The notes beneath the pieces were generated by a model. That model searched no databases, was not told the origin of the DNA, and saw only the letters and a list, made by a program, of their open reading frames with translations. 64,000 bases of DNA, taken from NCBI GenBank assembly GCA_019454045.1, contig SKCR01023791.1, positions 62,001 to 126,000 of the forward strand. Direction: 5' to 3'. Shown here in pieces: positions 23,066-31,163 of the stretch; within the stretch, counting starts at the first letter, position 1, and each line of letters starts with the position of its first letter. The position numbers and the translations under genes are program-made. Source of the stretch: Zanthoxylum bungeanum. Taxonomy: Eukaryota; Streptophyta; Magnoliopsida; Sapindales; Rutaceae.

Positions 23066-24600
23066 TTGGAGCTAAAGTTACTTCCGAGCCATCTTAGGTA
23101 TGCATTTCTTGGAAACTCTTCTGAATTACCTACTATTATTTCTTCTTCACTAACATTGGAGCAGGAAGAAAAGTTGCTGAGAGTGTTACGAGAGCACAAG
23201 AAAGCCATTGGCTGGACTATAGCAGACATTCGAGGCATTAGTCCATCATTTTGCATGCACAAAATCTTAATGAATAATGAGTACAAACCCACAGTGGAGC
23301 ATCAACGGAGACTCAATCCAATCATGAAGGAAGTCATGAAGAAAGAAATCATCAAATGGTTAGATGCTGGCATCATTTACCCCATCTCAGACAGCAGTTG
23401 GGTGAGTCCTATGCAGTGTGTACCAAAGAAAGGAGGAATTACTGTGGTTACCAATGAAAAAAATGAGCTAATCCTAACAAGAACAGTGACTGGATGGAGA
23501 GTATGCATGGACTACCGAAAACTGAACAAAGCCACGAGGAATGACCATTTTCCATTGCCATTTATTGACCAGATGTTAGACAGACTGGCGGGACATGAAT
23601 TCTATTGCTTTCTTGACGGATATTCAGGGTACAATCAGATTGCCATCGCCCCAGAAGACCAGGAGAAAACTACCTTTACTTGTCCCTATGGTACTTTTGC
23701 TTTCCGCAGGATGCCATTTGGATTATGTAATGCCCCCGCCACTTTTCAGCGTTGCATGATGGCCATTTTCTCAGACATGCTGGAGCAGAGTATGGAGGTT
23801 TTTATGGATGATTTTTCTGTGTTTGGAGATTCTTTTGACCATTGTTTGCAAAATTTGGAACAGGGTTACAAAGGTGCGAAGATACAAACTGGTACTCAAT
23901 GGGAGAAATGCCACTTTATGGTGCAAGAAGGCATTGTTCTTGGACACCGGATCTCACAAAAGGGGATTGAGGTAGAAAAGCAAAGATAGAGACAATTGAA
24001 AAACTACCTCCACCAACATCAGTAAAAGGTATTCGAAGTTTTCTTGGACATGCAGGTTTTTACAGGAGATTTATCAAAGACTTTTCCAAGATTGCTAAAC
24101 CTCTATGCAATCTTCTGGAGAAAGATGTGCCTTTCAACTTCACCAAAGAATGCCATGAAGCTTTTGAAATCTTAAAACAGAAGCTGATCTCTGCTCCCAT
24201 CATAGTAGCACCAGACTGGACCCTTCCATTTGAGGTAATGTGTGATGCTAGTGATTTTGCTGTAGGTGTAGTTTTGGGACAACGCAAAGCAAAGATTTTC
24301 CACACCATTTACTACTCCAGCAGAACTTTGAATGAAGCTCAATTCAATTACACAACCACCGAAAAGGAGTTGCTCGCAGTTGTGTACGCTTTTTGACAAA
24401 TTCCGCTCTTATCTGTTGGGTCCCAAAGTGGTTGTCTACACAGATCATTCAGCAATCAAATATCTGATCACAAAGAAAGATGCCAAACCCAGATTGATCC
24501 GTTGGATACTTATTCTGCAAGAATTCGACGTAGAGATTCGAGACAGGAAATGGACAGAGAATCAGGTGGCAGATCATCTATCGAGGCTCGAGAATGGAGA
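23066..24600 (+). pseudogene. Athila-type reverse transcriptase and RNase H (broken)
   Basis: Copies element RNA into DNA. The RT domain shows GWRVCMDYRKLNKATRNDHF, FCFLDGYSGYNQI-like, FRRMPFGLCNAPATFQRCM and the catalytic box FMDDFSVFG. RNase H shows FEVMCDASDFAVGVVLGQR and [12 protein letters not shown], then [14 protein letters not shown] is open from 23066 to 23989 and frameshifts near 23975. A further frameshift near 24390 falls in a T run. Residues of the DD pair are intact, so damage is by frame loss rather than catalytic substitution. Confidence 0.9.
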
Positions 24601-25937
24601 AATAGCTGGCAAAGAATTATCAATCAAAGAAACTTTTCTAGATGAACAGCTTTTTGCCATGAAACAACAGGAAGTCCCTTGGTATGCTGACTATGTCAAC
24701 TACATTGTGACAGGAAAATGGCCGTTGGAATGGACAACTCAGCAACGGAAGAAGTTCTTCAAAGAAGTCAAACACTATGTTTGGGATGAACCGTACCTGT
24801 TTAAACACTGTGCTGATCAACTACTGAGACGATGTGTTCCACATGAGGAAATCAACAGTGTTTTGCAACACTGTCATTCATCACCATATGGCGGACACTT
24901 CAGCGGAAACAAAACTACAGCCAAAGTCCTACAATCAGGTTTGTTCTGGCCGACTCTTTTTAAAGATGCTTATCTTTTTGCTTTTCAATGTGACAGGTGC
25001 CAGAGAATGGGAAATATTTCCAGGAGAAACGAAGGACCGTTGCAAAACATTCTAGAAGTGGAAATATTTGATGTATGGGGTATTGATTTCATGGGACCCT
25101 TTGTTCCATCATTCGAAAATCTGTACATCCTGGTTGATGTAGATTACGTCTCCAAATAGGTCGAAGCAATTGCATTGCCATCCAATGATTCAAAAGTGGT
25201 GATCAAATTCCTTAAAAAGAACATTATCAGTGATGGGGCTCTCATTTCTTCTGCAACAGATACTTCGATGCTCTCCTATCCAAATATGGAGTTACTCACA
25301 ACGTTTCCACTGCTTACCATCCACAGTCAAATGGACAGGTTGAGGTTTCAAACAGGGAGATCAAAAGAATCCTAGAAAGGATCGTTGGATCAACAAGGAG
25401 GGACTGGTCAACAAAACTAGATGATGCATTATGGGCCTACCGGACAGCTTACAAGACACCCATTGGTATATCCCCATAACATTGGTGTTTGGGAAAGCGT
25501 GCCATCTACCAGTTGAGCTTGAGCACAAGGCGTACTGGGCACTGAAGAAGTTGAATTTTGATTCACAAGCTGCAGGAGAGAAAAGACTGCACCAACTCAA
25601 CGAATTAGAGGAGTTTCGTCTACAGGCTTATGAGAACGCCAAATTGTACAAGGAAAAGGCCAAAAAATGGCATGACCGAAAAATAGTGCACAGACAGTTG
25701 GAACCAAGGCAGCAGGTGTTGTTGTACAACTCGAGGTTGAAACTTTTCCCTGGAAAGTTAAAATCTAGGTGGTCAGGTCCATTTGTGATCACTCAGGTTT
25801 TACCATATGGAGCTGTTGAGTTACTGGATCCCAATACCAACAACACATTCAAGGTTAACAGTCAGCGTGTCAAGCACTACTGGGGAGAATTATTTGAGCG
25901 ACAAAAAGAAAGTGTCACACTTTCAGATCCAGCCTAA
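24600..25937 (+). pseudogene. Athila-type integrase (broken)
   Basis: Inserts the cDNA. The HHCC finger is visible ([16 protein letters not shown], then [13 protein letters not shown]), followed by the catalytic core [17 protein letters not shown] at 25157-25159 replaces the usual Trp codon after DYVSK. About ten codons are missing near 25205, and frameshifts lie near 25233 and 25475. The second Asp and Glu blocks are readable in another frame. The C-terminal part, with LFPGKLKSRWSGPFVITQV, is open to a stop at 25937. Confidence 0.88.
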
Positions 25938-26058
25938 CGTTCAAGAAGTCACGTCTAGCTGACGACTTTAAACTTAGCGCTCGCAGGGAGGCAACCCATG
26001 CAAATCTTGTATATATTGTGATTTGGAGTGATTTAATTTTGTGTGTTTAGTTTTTGCA

Positions 26059-26059
26059 G
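26059..26059 (+). promoter_or_regulatory. candidate 3' splice site before the zinc-cluster ORF
   Basis: GTGTGTTTAGTTTTTGCAG ends here, 16 bases before the ATG at 26076. It is a good acceptor by sequence and would allow a spliced subgenomic mRNA. It is unproven. Confidence 0.4.
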
Positions 26060-26075
26060 ATTAAGACATTTCAAG

Positions 26076-26624
26076 ATGGAAGAAGCTCTCACAAATCTTC
26101 ACAAGCAATTACCTTCTCTCCCTCAAAAATCTCTGATAAAAGTCTACAAAACTCGCTTGGAACGGATGAGGTTACTAACAATTCATGGTGTTCCTAATGA
26201 TATTCGTTGGGTAATTGAAGCACGAGTTCGATTGGCAGATGAGTCTTCTGACTCTTTTATTTCACATCTGCCTGGTTTTGGAAGAAGCACCTATGCAAAG
26301 AAACGAAGAGCTAAGCAAATGGGTGTTTGTTACAAATGTGCACGTTGGAATTGCAATACTCGTTGTCGCTCTTTAGGAATGGTGTCTGTTAATCGCGAAG
26401 ACAAAATTAAATTCATTAGGAATGGCTTGAGTAAGGAGTCTTTAGATGATATATCTTCGACTCTTGAGACGCATTCCAGTGGATATGTTCACATAGACTT
26501 TCGCAGATTACATACACAATTTCAAAAAGAAAGACAACAGTTAAGTCTTGGGAATCTGACTCAAAAAGACCCTGTTTGCCAATTTTTAAGAAAATTGGAT
26601 GGGAAGCTTGTCCCTGACGCATAG
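26076..26624 (+). CDS. zinc-cluster protein resembling carlavirus-type cysteine-rich nucleic-acid-binding protein
   Basis: An intact 182-aa ORF. I start it at 26076 because that ATG has A at -3 and G at +4; an upstream ATG at 26043 has poorer context. Residues 70-80 (RSTYAKKRRAK) are strongly basic, followed by Cys85, 88, 93 and 97 as CX2CX4CX3C. An IKFIRNGLSKE stretch follows at 111-121. A basic YA(K/R)(K/R)RRA arm running into a Cys cluster, then a short FI..G..E block, is the arrangement of the cysteine-rich nucleic-acid-binding proteins of carlaviruses and relatives. Members of that family are reported as silencing suppressors or gene regulators. The tail (122-182) is not recognised. The homology is judged by motif, so it remains a hypothesis. 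It lies where Athila elements may carry an env-like ORF, but shows no membrane segment. It has no frameshift, unlike pol upstream. Confidence 0.55.
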   Translation: MEEALTNLHKQLPSLPQKSLIKVYKTRLERMRLLTIHGVPNDIRWVIEARVRLADESSDSFISHLPGFGRSTYAKKRRAKQMGVCYKCARWNCNTRCRSLGMVSVNREDKIKFIRNGLSKESLDDISSTLETHSSGYVHIDFRRLHTQFQKERQQLSLGNLTQKDPVCQFLRKLDGKLVPDA

Positions 26625-26867
26625 ACGTTAATCAAGCTGTAAATTCTTGTACATATTATATCTCTTTGTCTTTTCTAATAATTGTGATTTGTTTTGTTGT
26701 TTTCTTTTATTTCCTCCGACAGGATCCAGATCTTGTTGACTATCACGATATTATTTTGCTACTAATCGTCCTCTGGAAGATACTTGTGCTATTTTTTTTA
26801 CTCACCCTTTTCAAGTACTATAAATTCAACTCATCATTGCACTTTTGAAGACATCCAGAGTAAAAAA
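26625..26867 (+). other. spacer between the two passenger ORFs, with possible acceptor and TATA-like motif
   Basis: T-rich. A candidate 3' splice site (TTTATTTCCTCCGACAG) ends at 26722. CTATAAATT lies at 26818-26826, 42 bases before the next ATG. A 60-codon hydrophobic open frame (26666-26848) has two Phe/Leu/Val-rich stretches, but T-rich DNA gives this by composition, so I do not call it a gene. Confidence 0.45.
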
Positions 26868-27521
26868 ATGGAAGCCACTTCAAGAAGACGAGTTGAAAAC
26901 ATTTGTGTGTTTTGCGGTAGCACTGTTGGTACTAAACCACAATACATAGAAGCAGCACAGGAATTGGGTCGAGTCTTAGCTGCAAGAAATATGCACTTAA
27001 TATATGGCGGAGGTAATCTTGGACTAATGGGGATTATTTCAAAGGCCGCACAGGAAGGAGGCAGTCACGTTTTGGGAATCATCCCAAAACCTTTGGCAGA
27101 GGCAAATCTTATTGAACCATCAAACGGAGAGGAATTAATCGTGCCAGGTATGTCTGAACGACTGGTAGAAATGATTAACCGTGCTGATGCTTTTATTGCT
27201 TTGCCAGGTGGCTTGGGTACATTGGAGGAAAGTTTTATTGTGTTATCTTGGGCGAACCTAAACATACACCAGAAACCAATTGGGTTGTACAACGTTGATG
27301 GGTTTTATGATTTTCTTTGTGTGTTTCTTGATGATGCTCGGAGAAATGGGTTCATATCAAAACCTTTAAAAGAACTCCTATTTACTGCCAGAACTGCTCC
27401 ATATCTAATTGACCAACTCATAGCCTATGAACCAAAAGTTGACCCTATCATTTCAAAGATAAATTGGTCCGAGGACGATCGTGGTAAGAGACGTCGGATT
27501 AATCTGGATCTTAACCTTTAA
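26868..27521 (+). CDS. LOG-like: LONELY GUY-type cytokinin riboside 5'-monophosphate phosphoribohydrolase, captured by the retrotransposon
   Basis: A full-length, intronless 217-aa ORF. LOG enzymes cleave the ribose phosphate from cytokinin nucleotides in the cytosol or nucleus, releasing active free-base cytokinin in one step. Visible family blocks: ICVFCGSTVG (12-21), the nucleotide loop YGGGNLGLMG (46-55), Arg98 in SERLVEM, and the signature PGGLGTLEE (113-121) with its two Glu residues. SWANLNIHQKPIGLYNVDGF (127-146) follows. The ATG has A at -3 and G at +4. Length equals the usual plant LOG length. Plant LOG genes normally contain several introns, so this looks like a captured cDNA. The C-terminus is unusual: GKRRR (206-210), then INLDLNL (211-217), a basic patch followed by an LxLxL (EAR-like) end. 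A general lysine-decarboxylase-like label would be the same superfamily, but the PGGxGTxxE form fits LOG. It lies 243 bases after the zinc-cluster ORF in the same sense. Confidence 0.92.
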   Translation: MEATSRRRVENICVFCGSTVGTKPQYIEAAQELGRVLAARNMHLIYGGGNLGLMGIISKAAQEGGSHVLGIIPKPLAEANLIEPSNGEELIVPGMSERLVEMINRADAFIALPGGLGTLEESFIVLSWANLNIHQKPIGLYNVDGFYDFLCVFLDDARRNGFISKPLKELLFTARTAPYLIDQLIAYEPKVDPIISKINWSEDDRGKRRRINLDLNL

Positions 27522-27580
27522 TTTCCTGTAGATTTTCAGCTAACCAAGTATTATTTTCTACACTCTTCTTCTACTGTTTA

Positions 27581-27620
27581 AGACATTGGGGACAATGTCT
27601 CATTTAGGTTTGGGGGAGGG
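27581..27620 (+). other. hairpin AGACATT/AATGTCT plus internal purine run
   Basis: AGACATTGGGGACAATGTCT is a perfect 7-bp stem with a six-base GGGGAC loop. It is followed by TTAGGTTTGGGGGAGGG, which resembles the terminal polypurine tract. GACATTGGGGACAATGTC followed by a G-rich run recurs in Athila/Tat-like elements; it may be an internal plus-strand priming site or an RNA signal. Confidence 0.6.
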
Positions 27621-28039
27621 AATTAGTTGATTAGTACATTGTTTTTAGTTTGTTTGTTGTTTTTATTTTTAGTCCAAAATTTTTCGAAAAATACAAAAAA
27701 ATTGGAAAATTTTCAAAAATTACAAAAATATTTTGCGTTTTTGTGTTTTGACTAAAAATGTGAAATTGGTAAAGGATAGCTGAGTAAGAAGTTTCCACTC
27801 CTGAGACGTATCTCAAACCTATTTTCGAAACAAGTTAATTTTTGTTTATTTCCTTTTAAATTTTTTAATTTGTGAATTCTCCATAAAACGGACTAAAATG
27901 AATCTTCATATGCTCAGTTGACAGGTATTATCAACATACATGGAAACATACAGACATGAGCTGTAATTGAAAAGTTTGTAATATTTAGTGCTCTAGTTTA
28001 ATCGGAGGAAGCATCTCAAAGAGTGATGGAGTAAAAAAA

Positions 28040-28290
28040 AAAAAAATCCGAGATCCGAGTTATTAAGTCTGTAAGGGTGTTTTAACACCTAGTGCCCTAA
28101 AACCAACTGGTTTGGGAGTCACTAGCCCAAAGCTCGTTACATGGATCAAAGATGCTGTAAAAATATATATATCTGAAGTCTGAGTAATTAAGTCTGTAGG
28201 GGTGTCTTAACACCTGGTGCCCTAAAGCCAACTGGTTTGGGAGCCACCGACCTAACACTCGTTACATAGATGGAAGATATTGTATATAAA
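28040..28290 (+). repeat. two 125-bp direct repeats
   Basis: TTAAGTCTGTA.GGGTGT, TAACACCT.GTGCCCTAAA and CCAACTGGTTTGGGAG each occur twice, 125 bases apart (start points about 28058 and 28183). The copies differ at roughly one base in ten, so the duplication predates this insertion. Confidence 0.8.
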
Positions 28291-28814
28291 TAAAAAATAG
28301 AGAAAAATCAAAAAAAAAAAATTATTCTATTGCTACAAAAAGGTGTGAAATCTGATAGAACTTTAGGACAAAAATATTACTCTCTTATCAACTGCACTTA
28401 TGACTGCTGTGGGTAAAAATGAGTTGTTTAATATTATGTTGGCTGTGTTTATGAAGAATGGTAAAAATGATCAGAGAATTTACTTATTTGGTAATTTAGA
28501 ATGAAACAAAACAACTAGTAACTTGGAGTAGAAGTTTCACCTGATTAGTTACTAACTTCTTTATTCTCTTTTCGCTTGTCTTTTTGCTTTTGTGTGCATT
28601 AGTTTTAATACCTTTTTACTTTTGTAAAATATTTGTGGGTATCATTGTTGTAACCCTCACGAGACTACAACTCGTCCACTAGGGACACCTAGGGGTTTAA
28701 AGGCTTGTTGCATATGCTAAATGCAACCGTGATCCCTACGAAAGTGGCTTAGTTAATTTATTTATGTTATTTTATGTTTTGCTCGAGGACTACAAAATGT
28801 TAGGTTGGGGGTGT

Positions 28815-30968
28815 GATAAGTGGTAAATCTATCACTATTTCCCACTCATTTAACCTAATATATTGTATAGGTTCTTGAGTTATGTGAATATTTTGATGTG
28901 TTTTGTGTTATTTTGTAGATAAATAAAGTTTCAGGACATTCTGGAGGTGATTTGGAGCAAAACAGGAAAAATTGGCAAAAAGGGCATTTCGGACAAATTG
29001 TCTGCGTCACGACGCCCAAGTCATCAGTGTCGCGACGCCTAACGTGCACCAGATCTACTAACGTGCGCCGGGTCAACGGATCAGAATTTGAGAAGTTTGA
29101 CTTTGCTAACATGCGCCGTGCCACGTGTCACCATCACAGCCGATATGCTAACGTGCACCGTGCCACGTGTCATCACCTACGGTGCCGACAATCTCAATTG
29201 CCACGTGTGCCACGTGTCATCCATGTCATCGCCGACATCATCGGTCAACGAGTCAACTATGCCACGTGTCGTGCCATGTCATCGTCCATATCAGATGGTC
29301 AACCGAGTCAACATGCCACGTCAGCATCAGCCAATCACGCCATGACCCGTGTCACAATCCTGCGGTGCCGACAATTGATATCAGCCGCCTTGCCACGTCA
29401 GCGCCACGTCAGCATAATAATTGAGCTCTTAGCCACCACGCCACGTATCGCCTTATCCTCTTAGCCGCCTCGCAACATGTCAAGCCGAGAGCATGCCACG
29501 ATTCCTGTTCTGGCGTAGCGACGCCAAAGCCCTTGCGTCGCGACGCTGGAAGCTTACCCGCGCCTATAAATTGAGCTCGAGATTTCAGAATTTGTTGTAC
29601 CATTCTCTCTCTCATTTTCTTTGATGTAAATCGGGAGTTCTTCTCTCTCTAAATTTCGTTTTAATTTTTTTTTTGAGTTTTGTAATAATTTTAATTACGT
29701 TTTTGTAATAATAGTAATTTACTTTCTTACTTTTTACAGTTTTTACTATTCATCATGAGGAGGTAACTTCCCCAGCTAGGGTGAAAGGTAATTCTTTTAC
29801 TATTGCTATTTAGATTAATCTCCCTTAAAAATAATATATTCACTATTTAAAACCTGACTAATAAATGATACCGCTATATTGGTCGGTTGGTAATTTAATT
29901 CTAATCTGGTTTAAACCTGACTAATCAAGGATACCGCCAGATTGGTCGGTTGGTAATTTTATTTTGGTTCCGCCTTTATGGCTGGTTATGGACAAATATT
30001 ACCGCCTTAATGGCTGGTTGGACTTAATTTGACTTAATCAGGATACCGCCAGATTGGTCGGTTGGTAATATTATCACAAGTTTATATATTATTTTATGTG
30101 AGATATCTAAATTAATAGTAGTAAAAGTAATTCCTTTTACCTTAGCATTTATTTTATTGTAATTTACCCTTCAGTATTTACTTTACCGCAATTACTTTTC
30201 AGTATTTTATGTCTTTTATTTTACCAGCCCTAGCTATGTGTCGTAACTAAATTAGTATCTGGGGTTGTGATGACTTTCAATATCACCGGTTTATAAGGGG
30301 TTAGATTATAGTTTGGGTAATATAAGATTTATTTATTGAGTCTTAATCTTATACTTTTTAATTAACTGGCCATTAATTAAATTGACTAGGTAAACTTAAA
30401 ATGAACTAGACATAGGGATTTTAAGTTTAAGACCTCAGACTCCATAGCCCACGATCTTCCTTGAGGATAGATAACCTTTTAATAGATTTCCTTACATGAT
30501 AGAAATATACTTGTCGGGCGGGGGTAGCCATAATTGGAACTTAATCTTAATGAATCTAGGTAATTGGTTGGCATAGACATATGGTTCAATTGGATTATAC
30601 TAGGTATTTGTAATTGACCATCGGAAGAGGCTTTTACATAATTTAGTGTTCCAGGTTAATAAATCAATATTTTACCCGACTATAAGATTACCACTTCATC
30701 TTTAAAATGATATTAAAAGAAATCACAACCCTAGATAGTTTTTAATATTGAATTTTCTTAAAATCTAATTTCGAACAATTTTATTTACTTGTCTTTAAAT
30801 TTAGAATCGTCGCCATTTCAAATCAATTAAACAACCTGTTAGATACTAGTAATCATTTAACCTCATAAAATTAATAACTTAGGTATTAAGTCCTCGTGGG
30901 ATCGATACTTTTTATACTACTTGAACGATACGTACGCTTGCATTATACGTGTGTGTTTACGCTGGTCA
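28815..30968 (+). repeat. 3' LTR of the Athila-type element
   Basis: 2154 bp, TGATAAGTGG...ACGCTGGTCA. It is longer than the 5' LTR by an extra segment at about 29245-29515 rich in CCACGTGTC, CCACGTCAG and GTCAAC phrases. TATA is at 29564-29572. Outside that block the two LTRs match closely by eye, with most differences in the first 300 bases. Confidence 0.93.
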
Positions 30969-31163
30969 GGAATCTATTTCGGAATTCATGGCATCTTGAC
31001 ATAAACTGGAGTCGATACATTGTATCGCTTCCTCATACGTAGCCGGCTCATCTTCCTCAATAAGATTAATATCCACATGAGGTGAGATCAGAAACCCATA
31101 CCTCTAAGGTTATTTTCTGACTCTCTCCGACCTACGCGGTCCTTATTTTCTGACTCTCTCCGA
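30969..31163 (-). pseudogene. copia fragment B, continuation after the Athila insertion, with rearranged end
   Basis: Starts with the second GGAAT and continues the copia RT/integrase boundary region (matches 32742-32917). At 31142 it jumps back and repeats ATTTTCTGACTCTCTCCGAC once before entering Tat sequence at 31164. The short extra repeat marks a complex junction of the tandem duplication. Confidence 0.75.

Larger units (their letters stand above)
27522..28814 (+). other. 3' untranslated region of the Athila-type element
   Basis: Non-coding DNA between LOG and the 3' LTR. It holds a hairpin with an adjacent purine run (27581-27620), AT-rich sequence, a 125-bp direct repeat and the terminal polypurine tract (28802-28814, GGTTGGGGGTG before TGATAAG). 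No further ORF is convincing. Confidence 0.7.
18727..30968 (+). mobile_element. Ty3/gypsy Athila-type retrotransposon carrying a zinc-cluster ORF and a LOG gene
   Basis: A 12.2-kb element with LTRs TGATAAGTGG...ACGCTGGTCA at 18727-20609 and 28815-30968, target duplication GGAAT, and a tRNA-Asp-type primer site. The gag, protease, RT/RNase H and integrase regions are present but broken. The region between pol and the 3' LTR contains GGGAGGCAACCC (25986-25997), two passenger ORFs, a hairpin with a second G-rich purine run, and the final polypurine tract. It is the youngest insertion in the nest. It cannot supply its own proteins, but might be copied in trans. Confidence 0.93.

Noticed and set aside
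26076..26624. Classical retroviral nucleocapsid (CCHC) identity for the zinc ORF
   Set aside because: The spacing is CX2CX4CX3C with no His, a basic arm precedes it, and it lies after integrase rather than at the end of gag.
26666..26848. 60-codon hydrophobic ORF between the zinc ORF and LOG, possibly a small membrane protein
   Set aside because: The DNA is T-rich, which gives Phe/Leu/Val stretches by chance; it overlaps a candidate splice acceptor and lacks a recognised motif. It deserves a look only if transcripts support it.
26043..27521. Env-like gene of an Athila element
   Set aside because: No signal peptide, membrane anchor or coiled fusion region is seen in either intact ORF, and the second ORF is clearly LOG.
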